From: an uncultured SAR86 cluster bacterium
GTDB lineage: Bacteria > Pseudomonadota > Gammaproteobacteria > Magnimaribacterales > D2472
Assembly: GCA_902558375.1 (NCBI GenBank)
Contig: CACEDQ010000001.1
Location: 62,001 to 126,000 of the forward strand
Length of the DNA: 64,000 nucleotides
Reading direction: 5' to 3'
Below, one piece after another: positions 31,235-40,255 of the stretch (the first letter of the stretch is position 1; each line of letters starts with the position of its first letter). The position numbers and the translations under genes are program-made. The notes under the pieces are model-generated. The model searched no databases. It saw only the letters and a list, made by a program, of their open reading frames with translations, and had not been told where the DNA came from.

Positions 31235-32239
31235 ATGGAAAAAGTTCTAGTCACTGGCGCTACAGGTTATATAGGCCTTCACTGTATTCACCAACTACTA
31301 AACAAAGGTTACGCTGTAAATGGCTCTGTAAGATCGCCTGAGAGAAAAGATGAAATAATCCAAGCTCTTAAAAGTCATAACACTCCCACAGAGCATCTCA
31401 ACTTATTTACATTTAATCTTACAGAAGATGCTGGTTGGGAAGAAGGTATGGCAGGCTGTGATTATTTACTTCATGTCGCATCTCCTATATCACTAGAAAG
31501 AACAGATGAAGATTATTTTGTAAAACCTGCTATTGATGGGGTTAATAGAGCATTAACATTTGCAAAAAAACATAATGTTAAAAAGGTGGTATTAACATCA
31601 TCTGTTGCAGCAATTTTCGACACCATGGAAAAAAAAGATATTTATGATGAATCTGATTGGTCGGATCCTGACAACCCAGCAATAAGTGCTTATTCAAAAA
31701 GTAAAACTCTGGCCGAAAGAGCTGCTTGGGAGTTTGTAAAAAATGAAGGTCATCCCTTTGAGCTTGCAGTAATAAATCCAGCCTTAGTTGTTGGTGCTTC
31801 AATTTCTGGTGATATTGGTGAATCAAATAAAGCTGTTGAGATGGTGGCCAGCGGCAGAATGCCTGTAGCTGTTCCTTTGATGTTTGGATATGTAGATGTG
31901 AGGGATGTTGCTGCTGCACATATTCTTGCCATGCAAACTCCAGCATCTAACGGTGAAAGATTTGCATTAGTTGAAAAAGATTTATGGTACAAAGATGTTG
32001 CAAAAATTCTTAGAGAAAATGGATTTGATAAAGCGCCAACATTAGGTATTCCTGTTTGGCTTGCAAAAATTCTAGCCAATTTTAATAAGGAGTTAAAACT
32101 AACACTCCCATATTTAGGAAGAAAAAGAAGCATAAGTAATACAAAAGCGAAAGAAATATTAGGATGGAATCCAAGGCCTGCAGAAGAATCTATATTAGAT
32201 ATTGCAAATCAAATGAAAGATTTAGGAATGCTTAAATAA
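31235..32239 (+). CDS. NAD(P)-dependent epimerase/dihydroflavonol-4-reductase-like extended SDR
   Basis: VLVTGATGYIGLHCIHQLLNKGYAVNGSVRSP; VLTSSVAAIF; YSKSKTLAERAAWEF. Confidence 0.88.
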   Translation: MEKVLVTGATGYIGLHCIHQLLNKGYAVNGSVRSPERKDEIIQALKSHNTPTEHLNLFTFNLTEDAGWEEGMAGCDYLLHVASPISLERTDEDYFVKPAIDGVNRALTFAKKHNVKKVVLTSSVAAIFDTMEKKDIYDESDWSDPDNPAISAYSKSKTLAERAAWEFVKNEGHPFELAVINPALVVGASISGDIGESNKAVEMVASGRMPVAVPLMFGYVDVRDVAAAHILAMQTPASNGERFALVEKDLWYKDVAKILRENGFDKAPTLGIPVWLAKILANFNKELKLTLPYLGRKRSISNTKAKEILGWNPRPAEESILDIANQMKDLGMLK

Positions 32240-32981
32240 TTCCAGGAATGATAGCTTTTCTATTTTTAGGGTAATCATTAAACTTTTCTTTGTACCACCT
32301 GTGATGGGCTAGTGCTCGCGGAAATAAGTTTGCAATTGTCCAAAGTGCAAATACTAATCCAGAAATACTCCAGGTTAAAATAGCCCATCCTATCCATTCA
32401 ACCATTTCACCAAAATAGTTTGGTGCTGAAATGTATTTATGCATAAATTTATTAGGGATATGGTATCCAGGGCCATTATTTTTTCTTAACGAGACAATCA
32501 AATAGTCAGATCTAATATTGATAAACATTCCTACAAAAAAAGTTAATACACCAAAGTAGAATAGAGGCATACTAAGCCAATCTTGCATATAATCTGTAAA
32601 GTAAAATATTCCAAAAGCTTGAATATTAACGTTCACGATATTAAAGAAAAATGCAGATATAGCAATGCTTATCGGCATTTTTGGATTTGTCATATCTATT
32701 ACAAATGGATAAATAAAGGATCTGTGAACATAATGAATTAACCACAATGTAAGAAATACTAGGTGTAAATCTTGTAATTGGTCTTTGACAATCCATGCAT
32801 AAACAATCATCAAGATTACACAAGGTGACTCCATAATGACCCAGCCAGCCCTTGCTGAAATATTTTTCCCCCAACCATTTCTTATATGCCTGCCGTAGGG
32901 AGCATCTACATAAAAGAGGTATACAAATGTTATTAAGGCAATCAGGACCCAAAAAACAATAAAACTACTAAAATAATTCAT
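32232..32981 (-). CDS. Steroid 5-alpha-reductase-like (3-oxo-5-alpha-steroid 4-dehydrogenase family) membrane protein
   Basis: YHIPNKFMHKYISAPNYFGEMVEWIGWAILTWS…FPRALAHHRWYKEKFNDYPKNRKAIIP. Confidence 0.85.
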   Translation of the reverse strand: MNYFSSFIVFWVLIALITFVYLFYVDAPYGRHIRNGWGKNISARAGWVIMESPCVILMIVYAWIVKDQLQDLHLVFLTLWLIHYVHRSFIYPFVIDMTNPKMPISIAISAFFFNIVNVNIQAFGIFYFTDYMQDWLSMPLFYFGVLTFFVGMFINIRSDYLIVSLRKNNGPGYHIPNKFMHKYISAPNYFGEMVEWIGWAILTWSISGLVFALWTIANLFPRALAHHRWYKEKFNDYPKNRKAIIPGII

Positions 32982-33075
32982 AACAATCTAATTGAACATG
33001 ATATGCAAATTTTTAAACATATAAAAGTTTACAGTTTAACTATGAAGACCTAAACTTTAGAGGGGAGACTTTATA

Positions 33076-34761
33076 ATGGAAACTAAAAGTTACGATTTTG
33101 TAATTCTGGGTGCTGGCTCAGCAGGATGTGTTTTGGCTAATAGGTTAAGCTCAAATCCAAATTTTAATGTTTGTTTAATAGAAGCAGGATCAAAAGATAA
33201 AGACGTGAGATTACATGTTCCACTCGGCTTCGCTTTTTTAGGTGATAAAAGTAAATATAGTTGGAATTACGATACCGTACCCCAAAAAGAATTTGAAAAA
33301 GTATCAGTAACAGAGCCTGCATCTTCAGTTGTAGATTCAGCTGGAGGTGTTCATGAGGTTGAAAACCAGATAATGGAACATAGAAAAGGGTTTCAGCCTA
33401 GAGGCAAGACTCTAGGAGGCTCTAGCTCAATTAATGCAATGTTATATGTTAGAGGTCATGCTTGGGATTATGATCATTGGGCAGAGTTAGGCAATGATGG
33501 TTGGTCGTACAAGGATGTACTACCTTACTTTAAAAAATGTGAGCATAATGAAGTTTTTAATGATGAATACCATGGTCAAAATGGCCCTCTAAATGTATCA
33601 AAGATTAGACATAAAAATAAATCTGTAGATGATTTTGTTAAAACGGGATCATCTATTTTTGGATATAACGACGATTTTAATGGAGAAAATCAAGAGGGTA
33701 TTGGTTACTATCAAACAACCCAAAAAAATGGGAAAAGATGCAGTGCTGCTAAAGCTTATCTTGTTCCAGCATTAGATAGAGAAAACTTAACTATCTTAAC
33801 TGATACTAATGTCAACAAGATTAATATTTCTAAAGGTGTGGCAACAGGTGTTCATTGCATTGATGAAAATGGCAATGGGTTTGATGTGCAAGCTTCAAAA
33901 GAAGTTTTATTATCTTCAGGTGCATTTGGTTCGCCACAGATTTTACTAAGATCTGGTATTGGTCCTTCTGAAGAAATTACTAAACATGGAATTGAACATG
34001 AAATAGATTTACCCGGAGTGGGTAAAAATCTTCAAGATCATATTGATTTCATAACTGTTCACAGACATAAATCAATAAATCTTTTAGGTTTTTCTATAGG
34101 AACTTTATTATTTAAATATCCGTATGAAATTCTTAAGTACATACTTGCTAAAACTGGTATGTTCACATCAACTGTAGCTGAAGCAGGTGGGTTTATTAGG
34201 TCTAGGAATGATATTGATATTCCAGATATTCAATTACATTTTGCACCTGGAATGATTGTTGATCATGGAAGAGAGACATTATGGGGAACCGGTATAAGCT
34301 GTCATTCTTGTTTATTACGTCCAAAATCAAGAGGAGAGGTTACATTAAATTCAGTTGATCCAGAAGATGACCCTGTAATAGATCCAAAGTTTTTATCACA
34401 CCCAGATGATGTTAGAGATATGGTGGCTGGTTATAAAAAGATGATGAAAATTATGAACAAAGAACCTATATCTAAATATACCAGCAAACATGTTATGAGG
34501 CCGATTGATCTTGATGATGATGAAGATATAGAAAAAGCCATAAGAGAATCAGCTGACACAGTCTATCACCCTGTTGGGACATGCAAGATGGGTAATGATG
34601 ATATGGCAGTTGTTGATAGCAATCTAAAAGTTCATAAAGTTAAAGGCTTAAGAGTTGTGGATGCTTCGATAATGCCTACGTTAGTAGGCGGAAACACTAA
34701 TGCACCAACTATTATGATAGGAGAAAAAGCATCTGACATAATTCTTAAAGATTGGTCTTAA
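33076..34761 (+). CDS. GMC family oxidoreductase (choline dehydrogenase-like)
   Basis: DFVILGAGSAGCVLANRLS; RGKTLGGSSSINAMLYVRGH; VVDASIMPTLVGGNTNAPTIMIGEKASD. Confidence 0.95.
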   Translation: METKSYDFVILGAGSAGCVLANRLSSNPNFNVCLIEAGSKDKDVRLHVPLGFAFLGDKSKYSWNYDTVPQKEFEKVSVTEPASSVVDSAGGVHEVENQIMEHRKGFQPRGKTLGGSSSINAMLYVRGHAWDYDHWAELGNDGWSYKDVLPYFKKCEHNEVFNDEYHGQNGPLNVSKIRHKNKSVDDFVKTGSSIFGYNDDFNGENQEGIGYYQTTQKNGKRCSAAKAYLVPALDRENLTILTDTNVNKINISKGVATGVHCIDENGNGFDVQASKEVLLSSGAFGSPQILLRSGIGPSEEITKHGIEHEIDLPGVGKNLQDHIDFITVHRHKSINLLGFSIGTLLFKYPYEILKYILAKTGMFTSTVAEAGGFIRSRNDIDIPDIQLHFAPGMIVDHGRETLWGTGISCHSCLLRPKSRGEVTLNSVDPEDDPVIDPKFLSHPDDVRDMVAGYKKMMKIMNKEPISKYTSKHVMRPIDLDDDEDIEKAIRESADTVYHPVGTCKMGNDDMAVVDSNLKVHKVKGLRVVDASIMPTLVGGNTNAPTIMIGEKASDIILKDWS

Positions 34762-35070
34762 ATGAAATTGAGATTGATTTTTTTATTAATATTTTCATTA
34801 AAGTCTATTTCAATGACAGTTATTGATGTTAGAACAGAGGCTGAATGGAATTCAGGTCATTTAGAAGGAGCAGTCCTTATAGAGTGGCAAAATATTCTTC
34901 AGTTATCATCAGATATTTCAAAAGATGAAGAAATCTTTCTTTACTGCAGAAGCGGTAACAGATCTGGAAAGGCAACTAAGATTCTTTTAGATGCCGGTTA
35001 CTTAAAGGCTAAAAATGCTGGCAGCATATCTGAAGCAAGCAAACTATTAGGCATAAAAATTATAGATTAA
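34762..35070 (+). CDS. Secreted rhodanese-like domain protein
   Basis: VIDVRTEAEWNSGHLEGAVLI…FLYCRSGNRSGKA. Confidence 0.9.
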   Translation: MKLRLIFLLIFSLKSISMTVIDVRTEAEWNSGHLEGAVLIEWQNILQLSSDISKDEEIFLYCRSGNRSGKATKILLDAGYLKAKNAGSISEASKLLGIKIID

Positions 35071-35096
35071 TTTTATACATTGTTTTCATCTTTAAA

Positions 35097-35156
35097 TGTA
35101 TACAGTGCAAACATATAAATGTAATATGGACCCTAAGTATGTTTACAGTGTAAACA
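35097..35156. promoter_or_regulatory. Two palindromic operator-like sites TGTATACAGTGCAAACA (35097) and TGTTTACAGTGTAAACA (35140)
   Basis: Second copy is a perfect 8-1-8 palindrome; first copy shares 14 of 17 positions. Confidence 0.65.
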
Positions 35157-35192
35157 TTAATATTAACACCCCCCTATAAAAGGTACAAAATA

Positions 35193-35474
35193 ATGAAAAT
35201 TTCTAAATTAACTGTTCTTGGAACAATTCTGTTTGCTTTTCCAGCCTACTCAGCTGATATGGTTTTTGAGAAAAAAGAAAATATATTACTTAAAGGCAAA
35301 ATAGCTACAGTCAAATCATCTAAAAAATACAGAAATCTTGATGCTTGTCAGTCTTTATGTGAATCTAGAAGTTCATGTGCAGCCTATACTTTAGATTTAA
35401 AAAAAGGTAGTTGCATGATTCTAAAAAAATGTTTCCAAGGAAGTTTCAAGCCCTGGTTCAACATCAGGAGTTAA
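35193..35474 (+). CDS. Small secreted PAN/Apple-domain-like protein
   Basis: Signal peptide; RNLDACQSLCESRSSCAAYTLDLKKGSCMILKKC cysteine pattern. Confidence 0.65.
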   Translation: MKISKLTVLGTILFAFPAYSADMVFEKKENILLKGKIATVKSSKKYRNLDACQSLCESRSSCAAYTLDLKKGSCMILKKCFQGSFKPWFNIRS

Positions 35475-35495
35475 AAAATAGTTTTTATGAAAAAC

Positions 35496-35525
35496 TAAAA
35501 AAAGGGGTTTAATACCCCTTTTTTT
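35496..35525 (+). terminator. Rho-independent terminator
   Basis: AAAAAAAGGGGTTTAATACCCCTTTTTTT. Confidence 0.85.
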
Positions 35526-35559
35526 ATGTACTTTTTTTCTTAAAGAGTACAATTAAAAT

Positions 35560-36489
35560 ATGCAAATCTTCTCAAATATCTTTAATAAAAAAAAAGAGAG
35601 ACCAAAAAAAATATTATGTTTTGATGGAGGAGGAGTTAGAGTCATTGCTGGAATTGTTTTTCTAAAAAAATTAGAGGTCCAAACTGGAAGAAAAATAGTT
35701 GATACATTTGATATGTTTGTTGGAACTAGTGCTGGAGCTTTCAATGCGTCTTGTCTTGCTTTTGATGAAATGAGTGCAGGTGAGTTAAAAAAGTATTGGA
35801 CAAAAGATTATTTAGATACAATTATGGAGACTTCATTTTTCTGGGATCAGGCATCTCTCATTCAAGCAAGACCAAGATATGAAACCAAAGGAAGAGTTAA
35901 AGTTTTAAAAGAGATTTTTGGTAATAGAACTCTGGGTGACTCAAGAAAGCCAATTGTCACTCTTTGTTATGACATAGAAAAAAGAAAACATATAATTCAC
36001 TCAACTAACTTAACCCCTGAAATAAGCTTCATTGATGCTGTTTGCGCATCAAGTGCTGCCCCAATGTATTTCCCAACATATCAGATTGAAGATGGTTCCT
36101 GGATGATAGACGGTGGTGTTGTAACGAATAACCCAACTATGATTGGCTTTAATCATGCAAAAAATTTTTTTAAGACAGATAATTTAAAGATCTTAAGTAT
36201 CGGTGCGGGGCTAAATAAGAAAAAAATTTCAGGAGAAACATCATCAAAATGGGGTGGTGTTGGCTGGTTAAGAAATGACATCATGGGCATGATGCTGGAT
36301 TCAGAAATTCACAATGATATTGCTAAGGACATTATTGGTAGTGATTATTTAAGAATTAACTCTCCACTTGGAAGGATTAATAAAATGTTAGATGACGATT
36401 CGGATGAAAATTTAGAAAAAATTCACCTCATGGGTCTAGATTGGTGGTCTAAATTTGGAGAAGAAGTAATTAAATTTATAGAAGATTAA
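35560..36489 (+). CDS. Patatin-like phospholipase
   Basis: FDGGGVRVIAGIVFL; GTSAGAF; DGGVVTNNP. Confidence 0.93.
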   Translation: MQIFSNIFNKKKERPKKILCFDGGGVRVIAGIVFLKKLEVQTGRKIVDTFDMFVGTSAGAFNASCLAFDEMSAGELKKYWTKDYLDTIMETSFFWDQASLIQARPRYETKGRVKVLKEIFGNRTLGDSRKPIVTLCYDIEKRKHIIHSTNLTPEISFIDAVCASSAAPMYFPTYQIEDGSWMIDGGVVTNNPTMIGFNHAKNFFKTDNLKILSIGAGLNKKKISGETSSKWGGVGWLRNDIMGMMLDSEIHNDIAKDIIGSDYLRINSPLGRINKMLDDDSDENLEKIHLMGLDWWSKFGEEVIKFIED

Positions 36490-36550
36490 CTTTTTCTACT
36501 ATTCACAAAGTTTTTACTGTAAGATACACCTTTTTCAATAATAGGATACT

Positions 36551-36796
36551 ATGAATATATACGTCGGAAACCTGTCTTGGGGGATGAATGACCAAGATCT
36601 TGAAAACCTTTTTGCAGAACATGGAACTGTTACTTCAGCAAAAATCATAACTGATAGAATGACAAATCGATCAAGAGGATTTGGTTTTGTTGAAATGAGT
36701 GATGGTGCAGAGGCTGCAATTGAAGCTTTAAACGAAACTGAGGTTGAGGGAAGAAAGTTAGTTGTAAATGAATCTAGACCAAAAGAATCTAGATAA
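36551..36796 (+). CDS. RRM-domain RNA-binding protein
   Basis: MNIYVGNLSWGMNDQDLENLFAEHGTV…SRGFGFVEM (RNP motifs). Confidence 0.95.
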   Translation: MNIYVGNLSWGMNDQDLENLFAEHGTVTSAKIITDRMTNRSRGFGFVEMSDGAEAAIEALNETEVEGRKLVVNESRPKESR

Positions 36797-36833
36797 GTAT
36801 CCTTAAATAACTTAGTTAAATACAACAAAATCT

Positions 36834-36868
36834 AAAAAGCTGGTTTAAGACTAAAACCAGCTTTTTTA
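36834..36868 (+). terminator. Rho-independent terminator
   Basis: AAAAAGCTGGTTTaagactAAAACCAGCTTTTTT. Confidence 0.88.
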
Positions 36869-36879
36869 TTGCTTATAAA

Positions 36880-36894
36880 TGTAAATTTTTTACA
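36880..36894. promoter_or_regulatory. HexR-like palindrome TGTAAATTTTTTACA upstream of TonB-dependent receptor
   Basis: TGTAA-N5-TTACA; followed by TTGACA-17-TTAAAT promoter. Confidence 0.6.
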
Positions 36895-36982
36895 TTTTTT
36901 ATCTTTTTTACATAATTCTTGACATAAGGCTCTCAAGAGGGTTAAATGCGTCTAATTTCGTTAATTTTTTAAGGGGAAATCC

Positions 36983-39900
36983 GTGTTTAAAAATAAATTT
37001 TTATTATCATTAATGGTTATTTTACCATTTTCAACATTCACTTTTGCTCAAGATTCTGAAGAATCTGAAGCATCAGAGGTTGAAGAAGTTGTCACAACTG
37101 GTATTAGATCAAGTTTGATTGATGCTATCTCTATAAAGAGAGAAAATGTTGGTGTTGTAGATGCAATAACATCCGAAGATATTGGTAAATTTGCAGATAG
37201 AAATATTGCTGAAGCTTTATCTAGATTGGTTGGTGTTACAACTAACAGAGACAATGGTGAGAGTACTTCGGTAACAATTAGAGGTCTTGGTCCAGAATTT
37301 AACCTTGTAACTCTTAATGGTAGATCTATGCCAACTGTTCCGCCATTATGGGTTGGTGGAAGATCTTTTGATTTCGGTGATGTTTCATCTTCTGGAGTTG
37401 CAGCTGTTGAAGTTTATAAATCAGCTAATGCAATCCTTCCAACTGGTGGTCTGGGAGCTACTATTAACATGGTCACAACTAAGCCAATTGATGGCAAAAA
37501 TGGTGGCGGTGTTTCTGTTAGACTAATGAATCATTCATCAGTTGAAAAAGGTGATTCAACAACACCTGAAGTTGATGTGGTTTTTTTAAGAAATGGTGAA
37601 GTAGGTGATGCAAAGTGGGGTTTCTCAGTATCAGGTTCACACCATGTCATGCATAACAGAGAATCAGGAACTAATGAAATAACATGGCTTCCAAGTCCTA
37701 TTATTAATAATGTACCAGGTAATGCTGTTGTTACTAACAACAACACTAGAGCAGATGGTGCATTCTTTTATCCAAGCGGTCTTTTATATAAGAACATGGA
37801 TAATGAAAGAACAAGAGAGAACTTACAAACAACTCTTCAATGGGAGCAAGGTATAGTAACAGCGACTCTTGATTATACGATTTCATCTGTTAATGCTGAA
37901 CAATATGGTGTTGAAGCAGGTACATGGTTATCTGGTTGGGACACAACAGCAATGACTATTAATGAAAATGGTGCAGTAACCAGTGCATTTGTTAATGGCA
38001 CATATTTTAATGGTGGTATCTTTAACAATAACTTTAAATGGGCTAATGATGATACTAACAATAAGTCAATTGGTTTAAATCTTGAATTAAGATTAACTGA
38101 TAATTTTACATTGACTGCTGACTATCATGATTCATCAGCTGGCTATAAAGGTAATCCTGGTGGTAGTGCAACAAGTAGTGCAACATTTGGTAATGGGTGT
38201 TGGGCAGCTTGGGGTTGGTATCCTGTAAATGAGGCATCAGCTTGTTTTAGAAACAGATCATTTGATTTTGCTCAATCTGTTAATGGTAACCTTCAATGGG
38301 AAGTTGACAAAAACTTTCAAGGCGCTGATTTAGGAGCTACTGAATTTGATGCAAGTGACATGGGTCCAAGAGAGGCATATGTTAATTATCAAGAAAGAAA
38401 AAGTAATTTAGATCAATTCCAATTAATAGGAACTTGGGATAACAATGACGGTTTAATCATGGATGCACTAACATCTATTGATTTTGGTTATTCAACTCAA
38501 GAAACTGTGTTCAACAGTCAAAAATGGTTTAATTATGTCAGAACTGGACATATTGCAGACGGTGACCCGGTCAATATGACATATGCAATGATGCCTGATG
38601 ATGTTTTTACTAAAATATCAATTCCAGGTTTCTTAGGTTCTGCTGGAAATTTCTATTACTTTGATATGAGTCAAGAAGACCTTTTCTATTGGTTCGGTAG
38701 AGCTGGCTTTATGGGTGACTTAAATACTGGTGATGGCACATGGTGGAATGCCTATGGTCCTGCATCTGATTGGCCTGCATCATGTTACAGAAATGATGCA
38801 TTTGATGCAGACGGTAACCCAAATGGATTAAGGTCTGTCAGTATGTATGACGCACCAACTTCAAACTGGGGTCAATTAGAAGGCTGTTACGGTGACAGAG
38901 ATTCACGTTCAGTTATAAAAGAAGAATTAGAAGCTTTCTTTGTAAACTTCAACTTCGAAACTGTTACATCTAGCGGACAAGAATTAAGAGCTCAACTCGG
39001 TATTAGATATGAAGATGAAGATAGAACATCTACTTCAGATACAACTGTACCTACAAACACTGTTTGGAGTTTAGGCGCTTTCTCATACGGAGATAAAGTA
39101 GGCTTAATGACTGGTCCTGCTACTTACACAGGAACTGGTTCAAATGATTATATTTTACCAAGCTTGAATGTTACTTTTGAGCATGCAGAAAATAGAGTAA
39201 TCAAATTAGCTGCAAGTAAAACTATTGCAAGACCAGCTCTTGAGCAAATGGATGTTGCTGTATCAACACCATCATCATTTAGTTGGATGTATCCAGCTAC
39301 TTTAGGAACTGGTAATCCAGCATTAGAGCCATATGAGTCAACTAACTTTGACTTAGCTTATGAGTATTACTACAAAGAAGGCAGTTATGTAGCTGTTAAT
39401 GTTTTTGTAAAAGAAATTGAAGGCTATCATGGCTCAGGTTTCCAACAAGGTTCATTTAATGGTGTTACAGATATCACAAGAGGACCTAGAGCAGCTTTAG
39501 CTACTGACGATAATGCAGATGCATTATGTCAATGGACTGCTCCTCAGGGATATTGGGCTTGTGGTTGGTCTAACCAATTTGACTGGGCTTGGTTAAACAA
39601 TACTGGTTTCACATTTGGATGTAACGGAGCTACAGACTGTTTTGCTGATCCTGGAAATGGTAATGCTGTATTCCAGAGTAATGGAGATGATCCGCTTTAT
39701 ATCTTCAATTTAGCTCAACCAATTAATCAATATGATGGAACGCTTGAGGGTGTTGAACTTGCTGTTCAGCATTTATTTGATAATGACTTTGGTGTTGTTG
39801 CTAACGTTACATTAATTGATGGTGATACTGATGTTGATCCTTATCCTGCAGCTGATGCATCAGAGCAGTTTGCTTTACCAGGATTTGGTGATGCGGCAAA

Positions 39901-40186
39901 CCTTGCTGTTTTCTATGAAAACGAAAAAATATCAGCTAGAGTTGCTTACAACGTAACAGGTGAATATTTCACAGGTTATGATCAATACAATCCATTATTT
40001 GTTACTGAAAGAAGTACAGTAGACTTTAACGCTACATACAACTTAACAGATAATGCTGCAGTATTTGTTGAAGGAATTAATGTCACCGATGAAGATGTTC
40101 ATTTATATTCAAGATATGAAGAAATGACATTCTTATATCAAGACCATGGACCTATATATAAAGTAGGTTTCAGAGTGAATTTCTAG
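36983..40186 (+). CDS. TonB-dependent receptor (large, Xanthomonas/Caulobacter-type)
   Basis: Signal peptide, VVTTGIRSSLIDAI, plug domain ITSEDIGKFADRNIAEALSRLVGV…VTIRGLGPEFN, C-terminal beta-barrel ending in aromatic F. Confidence 0.95.
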   Translation: MFKNKFLLSLMVILPFSTFTFAQDSEESEASEVEEVVTTGIRSSLIDAISIKRENVGVVDAITSEDIGKFADRNIAEALSRLVGVTTNRDNGESTSVTIRGLGPEFNLVTLNGRSMPTVPPLWVGGRSFDFGDVSSSGVAAVEVYKSANAILPTGGLGATINMVTTKPIDGKNGGGVSVRLMNHSSVEKGDSTTPEVDVVFLRNGEVGDAKWGFSVSGSHHVMHNRESGTNEITWLPSPIINNVPGNAVVTNNNTRADGAFFYPSGLLYKNMDNERTRENLQTTLQWEQGIVTATLDYTISSVNAEQYGVEAGTWLSGWDTTAMTINENGAVTSAFVNGTYFNGGIFNNNFKWANDDTNNKSIGLNLELRLTDNFTLTADYHDSSAGYKGNPGGSATSSATFGNGCWAAWGWYPVNEASACFRNRSFDFAQSVNGNLQWEVDKNFQGADLGATEFDASDMGPREAYVNYQERKSNLDQFQLIGTWDNNDGLIMDALTSIDFGYSTQETVFNSQKWFNYVRTGHIADGDPVNMTYAMMPDDVFTKISIPGFLGSAGNFYYFDMSQEDLFYWFGRAGFMGDLNTGDGTWWNAYGPASDWPASCYRNDAFDADGNPNGLRSVSMYDAPTSNWGQLEGCYGDRDSRSVIKEELEAFFVNFNFETVTSSGQELRAQLGIRYEDEDRTSTSDTTVPTNTVWSLGAFSYGDKVGLMTGPATYTGTGSNDYILPSLNVTFEHAENRVIKLAASKTIARPALEQMDVAVSTPSSFSWMYPATLGTGNPALEPYESTNFDLAYEYYYKEGSYVAVNVFVKEIEGYHGSGFQQGSFNGVTDITRGPRAALATDDNADALCQWTAPQGYWACGWSNQFDWAWLNNTGFTFGCNGATDCFADPGNGNAVFQSNGDDPLYIFNLAQPINQYDGTLEGVELAVQHLFDNDFGVVANVTLIDGDTDVDPYPAADASEQFALPGFGDAANLAVFYENEKISARVAYNVTGEYFTGYDQYNPLFVTERSTVDFNATYNLTDNAAVFVEGINVTDEDVHLYSRYEEMTFLYQDHGPIYKVGFRVNF

Positions 40187-40206
40187 TTAGAAATAACACA
40201 TATTTA

Positions 40207-40235
40207 AAAGAGGGCTTTTAGCCCTCTTTTTTTTT
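40207..40235 (+). terminator. Rho-independent terminator
   Basis: AAAAGAGGGCTTTTAGCCCTCTTTTTTTT. Confidence 0.9.
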
Positions 40236-40255
40236 ACAACTGATATACTTTTTAC

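Noticed and set aside
37048-38061. Several antisense ORFs opposite the TonB receptor (and similar 60-120 aa antisense ORFs opposite era, secD, oadA, gap, etc.)
   Set aside because: Lie within strongly supported coding genes, composition follows the opposite strand, no recognisable domains
40240-40254. TATACTTTTTACA just upstream of the 40256 gene as another HexR-like site
   Set aside because: Wrong spacing and missing left half TGTAA
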